The notes beneath the pieces were generated by a model, which saw only the letters and a program-made list of their open reading frames with translations, searched no databases and was not told the DNA's origin. From NCBI GenBank assembly GCA_029216955.1, contig JANAVB010044017.1:7691580-7755579 (forward strand): DNA of 64,000 nt, in the 5' to 3' direction. The number at the start of each line of letters is the position of its first letter. Position 1 is the first letter of the stretch. Origin of the DNA: Iris pallida (Eukaryota > Streptophyta > Magnoliopsida > Asparagales > Iridaceae). The position numbers were made by a program, and so were the translations under genes. This document shows positions 9,688-20,344 of the stretch, piece after piece.

Positions 9688-11635
9688 ATGACTAGACCAT
9701 CTGGACGACGCGGAGGATTTTATATTAGGCAGTCCCGTCAGCCTCGGGCTGGGGATAGAGATTCCGTACCCTCATCCTCATCTCCGAGTACGCCATTGTA
9801 CCATTCTGTTCCCGGTCCATTACCGGGACTGGGCAGTTCCAGCAGGTTAGCGACTCCTCCCTCATCGTCTAGCCTTCCTGATCCCGCATCCAACATCCCT
9901 GATCCCCCTTCCAGCATTCCTCCTGCCGACGGCTCCATGGGGGGAGCCGACGCCGAGCATATGGAGGACGGCGATCAGACTGATCCTGCCCAGGCAGGAG
10001 GTGAGAGCGACCCTCCATGCGCTCCCCCGGGCGAGACACGTATAGAGATTTGGACGGACGGACCTATGAAGTAAGTTAATTAATTAATATATATTTCTTA
10101 AATGATTATATGTACATATATATTCATGAAAAATTATTATTGTATAGATGTCGGCCTTCTGCAGTACAGAGACAGCTGGAGGTATTTCTGAGACAGAACT
10201 ATGGTGGGCCTTGGATTAACTACTCAGATGCTCCCGCAGATAGGAAGGCCTTTTGATTCGCCCACTTCAAGGTAAAAAATTTGTTTATTTTTAAATTTTA
10301 ATAATCATTTGTGTATATTATACAACTTTTGTATTTTACTTCTTGTAGAGGACCTATTTCTATCCACCACACCGGGCGGCGAGGATCGAGGGCCAATTTT
10401 TTGCCGTCGCAGCCAAGCTCATCCGTGATGCGATCCACGACCAGAAGTCTCGTGATCGCTCCGGACAGCCGATCCATGGTTGGATCACGCCAGAGCAGAG
10501 GGCTGCGATGAAGGCTAGATTCAGCGAGCCCAAGTACCAGGAGTGGTCTGACAAGGCCAAGGTGGCGCGGTCGAGCGCCGGTAAGTGGTGTGGTGGCTCC
10601 ATTCCGATGACGGAGCATTTTCGTTGTCTGGTACATTTGCTATGACGGACATTAATTTATATATAGTTCGATAGAATGTTTAATACTAATAATAGATAAT
10701 ATATTTTAACAGGTAAAAAAGGGTGAAGACCCGAACATGGTTACCGTCTTCCTGGTCACCCATCGGAGGGCTGGGGAGTTCATTGGCGAGAGGGCGACGC
10801 AGGCATATGTACGATCTATTCTTTATATTAATTTACTATAATTTAGAAAACAGAAAAATATATATCAATATAGACTTTAGCAAACACTTACACGTTAGCA
10901 AACATGTTCTAGGCCGAGTTTGTTCGGCTACAGGAGGAGGCGGCTGCTGCTGCTAGTGCACAAGCAGAAGAAGGGGCTGGTACTTCCTTCCAGCCGCCTA
11001 CAGCTCTATCGCCGGACGAGCTCTGGATGACCGCCGTTGGCGGTTTTCAGAAGGGTACGTACTACGGTACGGGATCCTACGGTACGTATTTGGCTTCGGA
11101 GTCATCCCGGGCCCCCTATGTCAGTGTGCAGTCTCCGACTTCGCAGGCGTCGTCACGAGCTGAGGATATTCGTCGTCAGATCAAGGAGCTGCGTCACGAG
11201 TTGCAGCAGCAGATTTCTGATGCGGTCGAGCGACGATCCGACCCTCCGATCGTCACCGGACGATTTGATGCGGTCGAGCTTAGTATACAGGAGCTGATGA
11301 GTCTGCATCAGGCTACAGCTGCCAGCTTGCACATGCTCACCGAGTCTACGTAGAGCACAGAGCGTAGACAGGTCGAGCTGGAGGGATCGCAGAGGAGCAT
11401 GTCTGCCTCACTCACTCAGGTTTTGACTTCGCTTGAGGCGAGTACTGAGAGGGTGGTGAGTACCCTTGCTGTTTATGGTGAGCGACTGCGAGAGCTGGAG
11501 CAGATACGTCCTCCTGGTCCATCGACGGCGCCGACTCCAGATATTGCACTGCCTCCTACTGCCCCTACGGTGCAGCTCACCCAGGAGCAGTATGACTACA
11601 TTTTATTCCAGATGCGCGGTAGGGGTCCTCAGTGA
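9688..11635 (+). pseudogene. CACTA second gene, Transposase_24/TnpA-like (5 exons, 2 stops)
   Basis: Predicted exons are 9688-10070, 10148-10271, 10349-about 10630, 10713-10808 and 10913-11635, with GT/AG borders. The N-terminus is Ser/Pro-rich. The middle reads RTYFYPPHRAARIEGQF, GGSIPMTEHFR and VFLVTHRRAGEF, the pattern of plant En/Spm second-gene proteins (Transposase_24). The C-terminal part has LWMTAVGGFQKGTYYGTGS followed by a probable coiled coil (RRQIKELRHELQQQI and on). In En/Spm this class of protein binds subterminal repeats. Premature stops occur at about 10255 (a TGA where Trp is expected in KAF*FAHFK) and 11351-11353 (TAG). The exon 3 end is the least certain border. Confidence 0.75.
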
Positions 11636-12006
11636 TCCAGTATATTTTTTTTATCATCTTTGTATTTATTGGCCCTATGGGCCCATTGACCATTCTATAC
11701 ACTGATTTTCATTATTATTTGACTCTGTTGGACATGTACGTTTGTTGGACATGTATGTTTGTGATATTTAATTTGTTGGTATTTTCATTGAGTACATGTA
11801 TGATATTTAGTTGTAGACTGTTATGATGCATGGGAGACTGTTATTCATCTATTATTTATAGACTGTTATGATGGAAGACTGTTAATTGTGATGATATCTG
11901 TGACGGGGATGACAAATATACCTACGCTGGGTTATAAGCGATGATCTGATATACAAAGGAGGTGCTGCCCAAATTTAAAAAAATATAATGTGCATGTTCG
12001 TGATGA
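11636..12006 (+). other. CACTA 3' non-coding region
   Basis: AT-rich, with the words GACTGTTATGATG and GACATGTATGTTTG repeated between about 11700 and 11880. It is probably 3' UTR of the second gene. No gene seen. Confidence 0.4.
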
Positions 12007-12321
12007 TGTGTGTCTGTGTTTACAGTGAATGTGAAATGCAGTGATCGGAACCATCGACAGTTTCGATTCATGTTGTATGTTTTATCTTGGATAGAAAGAG
12101 CAACAGTTTAGGGTGTACTTCTGAGAGCTTCATTTTTACGTTATTCACTTTCTCGGGACGTCGTAAAGGATCCCGAGAAGGTGAAGGACGTGAAGAGGAA
12201 GCTCTGAGAAGTGTACCCTGAAATTTTGCTCTTTCTATCTAAGATAAAACATAGAACAATAAGCGAAACTGTCGATGGTTCGAATACTACACTTCACATA
12301 CACTGTAAACACAGACACACA
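12007..12321. repeat. Long imperfect inverted repeat (152-bp arms, ~12-bp loop)
   Basis: The left arm 12007-12158 (TGTGTGTCTGTGTTTACAG ... TCTCGGGA) pairs with the right arm 12171-12321, at roughly 80-85% by eye. The 12-base loop is CGTCGTAAAGGA. Long perfect blocks include ACCATCGACAGTTTCG and GATAGAAAGAGCAA. The copy sits downstream of the second CACTA gene and upstream of the right subterminal repeats. If transcribed it would form a long hairpin RNA. It could instead be a foldback element lodged in the CACTA, but I see no clear target duplication. Confidence 0.85.
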
Positions 12322-12359
12322 GCATAACAAAAATACCAAATATTTTTTTTTATTTTTTT

Positions 12360-12838
12360 TATAACATCTGCGACGTATAGCGACGTTCTGTGATGTTTTG
12401 TGACGTCCTGTGCACGTCGCTATACGTCGCAAAATAGTGGCGTAACGTCGCTATCCGTCGCTATAATGCTGACGTGTATATGACCACCTAAGAGCCAGCG
12501 TCGCTAAAGTTGTCGCTAGGCGTCGCTAATATGCTGACGTGGCTGCCATGCCATGTCATCATATGTAAAGTTTACGACATCGCTAAGTGATCGCCCTACG
12601 TCGCTATACTGGCGACGTATGCTGACGTCGCTATCTGTCGCTCATATTAGCGACGTCTAGCGACACTAGAAGTGACGTTGCAACTAGCGACGAATTGCGA
12701 CCAAATTATAATCTGCAACAAGCCTATAAGCGACATCCATATTTCGTCGCTAAATACGTCGCTAATAGAAATTAGCGACGTATTTGCCCTTTTTAGCGAC
12801 GTACTCTGACGTAGCTAAAGGGGGGTATTTTAGTAGTG
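12360..12838. repeat. CACTA right subterminal repeats and TIR
   Basis: About 22 GCGAC/GTCGC words in both orientations within 470 bases, then TATTTTAGTAGTG. It is longer and denser than the left subterminal region, an asymmetry also known from En/Spm. Confidence 0.85.
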
Positions 12839-12841
12839 TCA

Positions 12842-13180
12842 TGCTTCGCACCAGCAGAGACAGATACCCAACAGGGTAGGGCTTTTGTGCTGATAGACGA
12901 GAAGACCGATGCTATAGGTAATAGATTTACAGGTTTGTCTTCATGTCCTTGTTTCGTCTTTCCACCTTGTCGTATGTTTCAATAGTATCTCTTAGATTGT
13001 GTTTTGTGCTGTGATAGATAAGTACAGTGACCCTGATCGAGACTGTGATAACACGACCAGTAGGACCATTTTGTGTGTACTATTTAATAGATTCTTGGAC
13101 TATGATTGATGGGGGTTTGACCTAGAGGAGAGTGCGACCAAATTAAATTTCGAGGACGCAATTTTTTTGGGGGGAAGATT
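12842..13180 (+). mobile_element. G1 internal 3' part with polypurine tract
   Basis: Once the CACTA is removed this continues 3662 (reading QGRAFVLIDEKTDA, like a Gypsy gag tail). It then drops straight to ATTTCGAGGACGCAATTTTTTTGGGGGGAAGAT, the end motif of the internal region with a G-rich polypurine tract. Protease, RT, integrase and chromodomain are absent, so G1 is an internally deleted, non-autonomous element. Confidence 0.75.
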
Positions 13181-13814
13181 TGCCACTACCACTTTTCCAA
13201 GACAAGGGTATTTTTGTTATTTCATAATTTGGTAATTTTTTCTTTTAATATGATGGTTGTATTTACTTGTAGGTTAGCTTATTCATTATTCATGATAGAC
13301 CCCACTTAGATTGACTTGACCAATTAGTTGATTCATTAGATTCTAGTCATTAGTAGATTAACAACAAGCCTTAATTAGAGTCAAACCACTTAGCCCACTT
13401 AAGAACCTCCATAAAAGTGTAAAGAAGAGTTTAGGGCTTGTCTAATGCCTATTTAAACCCCTTTTTCTCCCAAATGGCAGCCACCATTAAACTCTGAACT
13501 TGTGTGGTGAGACTTGTAGTATATTTTATATTTAGGGATCTTGTGTTATGTTTTGAACTCTGAACATATGTGGTGACTTGCATCTATTTCCAGTTCATCT
13601 TTCCATCATATTTTATCATATTTCGTGCTATCTTCCTTAGATGTCTTGTGAATGAGTTATGACTTTATACCTCCGTGCAGAGATGACCGGTTTATATATT
13701 GTGTCTAGATATTGTAAATTATTGATGACCTATATAGCTTTCTACCATCGATTCTGCGACGTAGGCTGGACGTACCCACGTGCTCGTGCCTCTATTTAGG
13801 GTACGAGTCGTGAA
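13181..13814 (+). repeat. 3' LTR of G1, internally deleted to ~634 bp
   Basis: It starts TGCCACTACCAC after the polypurine tract and ends GGTACGAGTCGTGA against the pol of G2. From 13508 on it follows 2752-2994 of the 5' LTR. Before that it corresponds to LTR sequence left of the window. The whole central LTR, including the TTGAC array and the micro-ORF, is missing. At the join a word of the type AACTCTGAACTTGTGTGGTGA occurs at 13493 and again, altered, at 13556. Confidence 0.8.
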
Positions 13815-16678
13815 AATTTAGCATCGACACCTTTCCGGACACTCGACCGATATCCAAAGCACCCTATCGAATGGCGCCGACGGAGCTGAAGGAACTGAAA
13901 GCACAACTATAAGAGTTGCTAGATCATGGATATATTCGCCCTATTGTCTCCTCGGGGGTGCTCCAGTGTTGTTTGTAAGGAAAGAGGATGGATCGATGTG
14001 GCTGTGCATCGACTATCGGGAACTTAACGAAGCTACGGTACGAAACAAGTACCCGTTACCAAGGATAGACGATTTGTTTGACCAGTTGCAAGGGGCAACG
14101 GTATTTTTTAAGATTGATCTTCGCTCAGGCTATCATCAATTGAAGATCAAGTCCGAGGACATGCCGAAGTTCGCTTTCCGAACTTGATACGGTCACTATG
14201 AATTCCTAGTCATGCCCTTCGGCTTGACAAACGCTCCTGCCGCTTTCATGGATCTAATAAACCGGGTGTTCCGACCGTTCATAAACAAATTTGTCATCAT
14301 ATTCATCGACGACATTCTCATATATTCGAAAAACAAGGACGAGCACGTGGAGCACTTGAAGATGGTGCTACAGACTCTGCGTGAACATCAACTTTATGCT
14401 AAATTAAGTAAATATGAGTTCTGGATGAGCAGTGTGACGTTCCTTGGGTACGTTATTTCAGCTGAAGGCGTCACGGTGGACCCAAAAAAAATTGAAGCGA
14501 TAGTTAAGTGGAAGCGGCCTACCTCGACAGGCGACATCAGAAGTTTTTTTGGCTTCGCAGGCTTCTACCGAAGATTTGTGAAAGACTTTGCTAAGATTGC
14601 GTCGCCTCTGACTCGCCTCACCTAAAAGGGAGTCGCATTCGAGTGGAACGACGACTATGAATCTAGCTTTCAGGAGTTAAAAAAATGGCTCGTTTCAGCT
14701 CCAATCCTTGCAGTTCTGGACGGACCAGAAGGATTTCAAATATTTAGTGATGCATCGCAAACTGGCTTGGGATGTGTGCTCATGCAAAGGGATAAGGTGA
14801 TTTTGTTTGCTACGAGACAATTGAAGTAACACGAGAAGAATTACCCTATGCATGATCTTGAGCTAACGGCGATTATGTCCGTATTGAAGCTATGGCGGCA
14901 TTATCTTTATGGTGTGGCTTGCAGCATCTATACGAACCATAAAAGCCTCAAATATATCTTTACCCAACGGGACTTGAACTTACGGCAGCGGCGTTGGTTC
15001 GAACTCATCAAAGACTATGATCTGACTATCGAGTACACGCCAGGTAAGGAAAATGTTGTAGCGGATGCTCTGAGCAGAATATTCGCAGGGTGCCTGGCTA
15101 TCAACCGTGACATACAACAAGACTTGGCAGAAATGGGCATTGAACTCCGAATTCGATACCGTGGAGCACAATTGGCCTGATTGTACCTTGAGTCGAGCTT
15201 GCACAACAAGATAAAGGCCGCACAGGAGGACGATCCATTCCTGAAGAAGATGCGCGAGCTGATTTCAACAGGGAATGCGGCCGACTTTATGGTGGACGAG
15301 GACGGAATGATGCGGAAGAAGGGGAGAATATGCATGCCGGACCATGCCAAACTTAGAAAAGAAATTCCGACGGAGGCCCACTATACGAAGTACTCGTTAC
15401 ATCCTAGAAGCACCAAGATGTACATGGACTTGCGCACGACCTTTTGGTAGCACAGCCTGAAGAAAGACGTGGCAAGTTTTGTGTCACAGTGCATGGCCTA
15501 TCAACAGGTATAGGCCGAGCACCAAAGACCAGGTGGGGAGCTACAAAACCTCGACATTTCAGTATGAAAGTGAAACGACATCTCTATGGATTTTATCGTG
15601 GGCCTTCCGAAGACGCCCCGGGGAAATGACGTAATTTGGGTCTTTGTCGATCGATTGACCAAATCTGCTTAATTCATCGCTATCAAAGTATCATGGAGCG
15701 TCGATCGGTTAGCTCAGATCTATATCGATGAGATTGTCCGACTCTACGGGATACCTGCCACAATCATTTCGAACAGAGATGGGCCATTCTTGTCACATTT
15801 CTGGACGAGTCTGCAAGCGACGATAGGCACTAAGCTGAACGTTAGCTCTGCGTACTACCCGTAAATCGATGGCCAGACAGAAAGGGTGAATCAGATCCTA
15901 GAAGATGTGTTACGTCTGTGTGCAATAGATTTAAAGACTAGTAGGGACACGCACTTGTCGCTTGCGGAGTTTGCGTACAACAACAGTTATCAATCAAGCA
16001 ACCAGATGGCTCCCTATGAGGTGCTTTACGGAAGGAAGTGTCGATCTCCGATTTGTTGGGACAAAGTCGGAGAGCGACAGGTGCTCGGGCCAGAACTAGT
16101 AGAACAAGCCGTTGAGAAGGTCCACATGATTCGAGATAGGCTTCGTATTGCTCAGAGTCGACAGAAAAGTTATGCAGATACACGTAGACGACCATTAGAG
16201 TTCTTGGCTGAGGACCATGTGTTTCTGAAGGTGATGTCGATGCGGGGCGTCATGTGATTCGGAGTAAAGGGCAAACTAAGTCCGTGATTTGTAGGCCCCT
16301 TCGAGATTCTCGAAAGAGTGGCGACAGTTGCTTACCGAATTGCGCTACATACCTCCTGCCCTAGCTGAAGTGCACAACATCTTCCACGTCTTCCAACTCC
16401 GGAAGTATGTACATGACCCAAGTTATATGGTTAGCTTCGATCAGTTGGAGCTGCGCACCGATCTATCATATTCGAAGGAGCCCGTACAAATTTTGGACGA
16501 TAAAGAAAAGATCTGGTGGAGACGGTCGATGTCCTTGGTTTACGTACTCTGGTGCAACCATTCAGTTGAGGAGTCGACGTGGAAACTAGAGGCAAAAATG
16601 AAGGAGAAGTACCCTTCACTTTTTGCCGACGAAGGTCAGACCCTTGTTCTTCAGTTTCGGAAAAAAAAAAATTTTTAG
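13815..16678 (+). pseudogene. Old chromovirus pol (RT-RNaseH-integrase-chromodomain), G2
   Basis: It begins in the lead-up to reverse transcriptase and lacks gag and protease. RT signatures are [34 protein letters not shown] and an intact [10 protein letters not shown]. RNase H reads FSDASQTGLGCVL and [10 protein letters not shown]. Integrase keeps [18 protein letters not shown] and TERVNQ. A chromodomain-like end (SLVYVLWCNHSVEESTWKLE) lies near 16540-16610. One frame is held from 13850 to 16257, broken by at least eight stops (for example 14185, 14623, 15178, 15448), then a frameshift follows. Most stops replace Gln, Arg or Trp codons by one transition. G1 inserted just upstream of the RT. 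Confidence 0.9.
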
Positions 16679-18487
16679 TGGTATATTATGTAGTGCCCCA
16701 CTCCTATTGGAGCGAAGCACTATGTAATAGGCTCATGGCAAGTCAGACATGGTCGGGAACACAGATGGCTAGTCAGACTCAGTGACGAGTTTGGTATACG
16801 AAAACAATGGCATCAATAAAATTGATTTGGACGAATGATATGAGTACCGTTCTAATTAATGGATCGGCTACTGCTGGAATAAGTCCTATATGCAGTAGAC
16901 TGTGTCTTGGCGAATGAACTCTAAAGAGAGTGATGCAACCGATTTGCTGTTGGTTTTCTTGGCTTTCTGAATGATTTGTTGCTTGGGTTTGATAAGTTTG
17001 CTTTCTCGTCGATTTATGAATACATCCTTGGGAATTTCGAAGGAAGGATTTTAGGAGGGATTCTAATTCGATGCTCGTTCCATTGTAGGAGTTCGTGTAA
17101 CTGACGCTTGGCCGTCGCAAAACGATCTCCTACTCTCGGTACAATCTCTTTTGGTGGGTGGTTCTTCAGCCCCTTCTTTTCTACTCCTTCCCGCCAACAA
17201 ATTCTTAAAGCTCAATGTTCAAATCGATGATGCTAACTTGATGTATGCTTTGCCACTAAGATCAAGAACTTAGGATAATTATATCAACTTAGAGAAATTA
17301 ACTCTGAATTTATAAATTTCACACCAAAAAGATAAAAGATAAAGTTCTAGAAAAGAGAGAATTTATTCATGTTCTGTAAAACATAATAAAGAAACATTGG
17401 TTACGGTATATTACGCCTCGAAGAATTTGGTGCCTATGGGATGCTAAATCAGAACGTACGGCTTCGGAGAAAAGAACTCTTGCACGAGTTGAAACAATTA
17501 TGTGGTTTAATAATGTATGCGCTATGTAATTTAATTCATATATATTAAACTGTTCATACATTCGCATGGTCATGGATGACTTGTGCACAAGGTAAGCTTT
17601 CCTTGAAATGGTACCCGGGGCGCTAGGACCGAATCGACCAAAGAGGAAATTATGGAATCGTGCTTCGACGCGAGGCATTACGAGACCTCCAGTTAGGCTC
17701 GCAACTTGGACTGGTAGGACGCGTCACAATGCTACGTAATCGTCCTTCATGGGTTCGATATCACCAATGACCGCATATAAGCTAGATTTTATGCTCACCT
17801 ATTGTCTTGTGCATGTGGTAAGTATTATATATATTTTGTGCAGGAAAGGAGCACAGTCGTGGTAAGATAAGTTGAGATTGGTTATGTTGTTTACTGTTTA
17901 AATGTGCCTTCGATATGAATTGCAAATCATATAGTTCTAAATAAAAAAAATCACTTCGTATGCTAGAATCCTTAATAAGCTGTGTCGGTATAGACGAGTG
18001 GGTTCGTCCCATCCACTAGCAAGTGTACTAACCCCCAACTCCCCAGGTGACGAGCGCGCTGTGGGAGCTCGAGACTAGACTGAAGCTGAAGAATGGAAGG
18101 CAGCCCGAAGCTCTCCTATTTTGAAGTATTTTGAAGCCCAATTCAGATCGATGGCTTTTGTTCAAATGTATAAAGGGGCATGAATGTATGGAACGACAAG
18201 GACTATTTCATGGCAGCTTGTCGAGAGTTTTTCTTTTGTGCTTTCAAAGATGTAGCCACAACGGCATATGTAATATGAAAATGACCTTGCACATACTTTG
18301 CAAAATTTTATGAATGGAAAGCTAAATTTCTTCCTATTCTGCGTCTTCAATTCTCTGCACTGTTCAATTTCAACTCATCGTCTCAAAATAATTTTTAAGT
18401 GCACGTTATTGCCTTGTACAAGTCCAATAAAGACTTGTACGACATCACGTCCCGACTCGTGGGAATTGATTTTATCTCGAGTCAAGG
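16679..18487 (+). repeat. Non-coding stretch, possible LTR of G2
   Basis: After the chromodomain comes an A-rich run and then TGTAGTGCCCCACTCC at 16689, a plausible LTR start. TATA-like TGTATAAAGG (18167) and AATAAA (18426) suggest a promoter and polyadenylation region. I could not find the LTR end or a second copy in the window. No gene seen. Confidence 0.35.
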
Positions 18488-19376
18488 CGAGGACTAGTCC
18501 AGTCGGAAGAACTCTAGCTTTCAGTTGAATCCACTATTGTAAAATCCTGCATGTTTTCATACGAAGTCCTTACAACTTCTACAGACGCGAGCTTTGATAC
18601 AAAGAACTTGACCAACTTCAGTTTTGAAGAGTCTTTCTTCAATCAAGCCTCTGATTACAATTTTTCTGAAATATTCTAGACCGTACCGTACCAGCAAATT
18701 AACTAGAGAATTATAACTGGCTTAGAATTTGAAAATAAAAGCTTTTTAGAACTCTTTGGAAGAAACGGAAGCTTCTAGAAGAGAGAAGATGAAAGTGAAT
18801 GAGTGATTTTAAATGATCAGAATTCCTCTCTATTTATAGTTTTTACAATGACAGAACTCTGACAGAATTCGGACAGAATTCGGACAGAACTCTTTGTAAC
18901 AAACCGCAACTGAAGGAAGACCAAGTTCAAAATCCAACGTTCACATAACGTTTACCTTGGCCGAACTCTGGCCGAACTCTGGCCGAGTTCTGTCAGGGTT
19001 GGTCAGGTTAATTTTATGAAAAATATTTTTGGCTTTTTGAAAATCTTTCAGAAGCTTTTTGTAAATAGACGATATTTTTCAAAAACATAAGTCACTTTAA
19101 AAACGATAAGTCAGTTTTGAAAAACGATTTCGGATAGCCTATTTGCCAGTACGACTTGGTGTACAATGTATTTCTAGACTCAATAAAAATGAAAATTACA
19201 TTGCGTAAGAAAATACAGTCTTGAGTGGAAAATATAGCTTCGGTCTTGAACTGAGTAGATATCCAATCTTGATCAGTGTCCAAAACGTCTTTAGTAAACA
19301 TCTGAAAGATGTCGTATATCGAGACAGAGTTTGATCAATTATTAAAATCAGGTTTGACCATGACCAATGGACCAAC
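18488..19376 (-). repeat. Copia-type LTR fragment, minus orientation
   Basis: It matches the LTR at 61434-62397 from the word GACTAGTCTAGTCGGAAGAA onward, through ATCAAGCCTCTGATTACAAT, to GGTTTGACCATGACCAATGGACCAAC. The left part (about 160 bases) of the LTR is missing. No internal sequence follows, so it is a solo or truncated LTR of the same family. Confidence 0.8.
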
Positions 19377-19700
19377 TTGGCCTACCCGCCTCTTTCTCCA
19401 TAAATACCCTCACATACATCAATCTTGAACGATTTAATATGGCCTCATCACCTTTAATTGGCTTCCCAATCAAACTAGCTAGTTTTAATATCATCGAATT
19501 ACTCCAATACTAGATAAGTAATCCCGGGAAGCGGACCCATATAGTTACTTTGAATAACAATTCCCGCTCGTACTTGCAACTAGACATCCATTCTTTTAAG
19601 ATGATAAGTCTACCGTCGAACGTCCAGGCCCCCCTGCAGTATATGCTCAGCATCTTCCCGCATGCCAAATTTGACAAAAAAAACCCTCCTCCCTGCCAAA
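19377..19700 (-). pseudogene. LINE ORF1 relic (DUF4283-like)
   Basis: On the minus strand, in shifting frames, one reads KFGMREDAEHILQ, TFDGRLIILKEW, IWVRFPGLL, YWSNSMILKLASLIGKP and GDEAILNRSRLMYVRVF. This is the order of motifs in DUF4283, the RNA-binding part of plant LINE ORF1 or gag-like proteins. It has frameshifts and stops. Downstream parts are lost where the Copia LTR lies. Confidence 0.6.
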
Positions 19701-20295
19701 TAACGTCATACTGCCCTTAGGGCACCAAACCCTAGCCGCATACGTGCATATCTGACCGTAAAAAGGCTTGTCCCAAGCACATACATTGCGATAGTATAAT
19801 GCCAGAATACCGTTGTCTCAGAAATCTCTTCTACATCAAACAAAGCTCGCAAACCCCCCATCCACCATTTTGGTTCCACGTAGTGCATCATAGTTGTTTG
19901 CAGTTCCAAGCCCCTACTACATACCTCCGCCCATAGCCTTCCCTGTCTGTGTGCAATTCTATTCCCCTTATTATGCTCGTGCATGACCATACCCCCTGCG
20001 GATCCTCGGTAGCACGTCCCATACTTGCCTCTTGACTCTGCTTCTACATTACGACCTGCCGCTGCTACGTGGGCATCCTTCTCCCACTCGTCCTCGTGCA
20101 AGTATTATTGGTGTAGGTCTTCTGTATCCATTGATCTTGAGCTTTTCGTCCTCTATCCCGTGCTCGCTGCACCACCGTTGTCCACCCTCCTTCAGCCTCC
20201 TTTCTACCTGAAACTTTTATAGACGAGCCCTCCCCTCTTACGTTCTCAGATGGCAATCCCAGATCCCATCAGTGGCCTCCAGGTCTGGTGAACCC

Positions 20296-20298
<3 letters not shown>
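19701..20298. other. Unassigned stretch
   Basis: GC content is higher than in the neighbours. A 131-codon minus-strand ORF (19706-20101) has no recognisable motif. It may be a poorly preserved part of the LINE relic. Nothing else seen. Confidence 0.25.

Positions 20299-20336
<38 letters not shown>
20299..20336. repeat. (TA)n microsatellite
   Basis: Uninterrupted TA dinucleotides. It abuts the left edge of the Copia-like LTR candidate. Confidence 0.95.
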
Positions 20337-20339
<3 letters not shown>

Positions 20340-20344
20340 CGACA

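Larger units (their letters stand above)
3663..12838 (+). mobile_element. CACTA (En/Spm) DNA transposon, complete ends
   Basis: The element starts CACTACTAAAATA and ends TATTTTAGTAGTG, a perfect 13-bp terminal inverted repeat. It is flanked by a 3-bp target duplication TCA (3660-3662 and 12839-12841), as expected for CACTA elements. Both ends carry dense GCGAC/GTCGC subterminal repeats. It is about 9.2 kb and holds a tnp2-type transposase gene and a Transposase_24-type second gene, both on the plus strand and both with premature stops. It inserted into the internal region of Gypsy element G1. The intact ends mean it could still be mobilised if a transposase were supplied, which is inference. 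Confidence 0.95.

Noticed and set aside
13815..16678. Integrated pararetrovirus (caulimovirid) pol
   Set aside because: Integrase and a chromodomain-like end follow RNase H, which is the Ty3/Gypsy order. No movement or coat protein motif is seen.
19706..20101. 131-codon minus-strand ORF as a possible host protein
   Set aside because: Next to a LINE ORF1 relic on the same strand, with no domain. More likely decayed element sequence.
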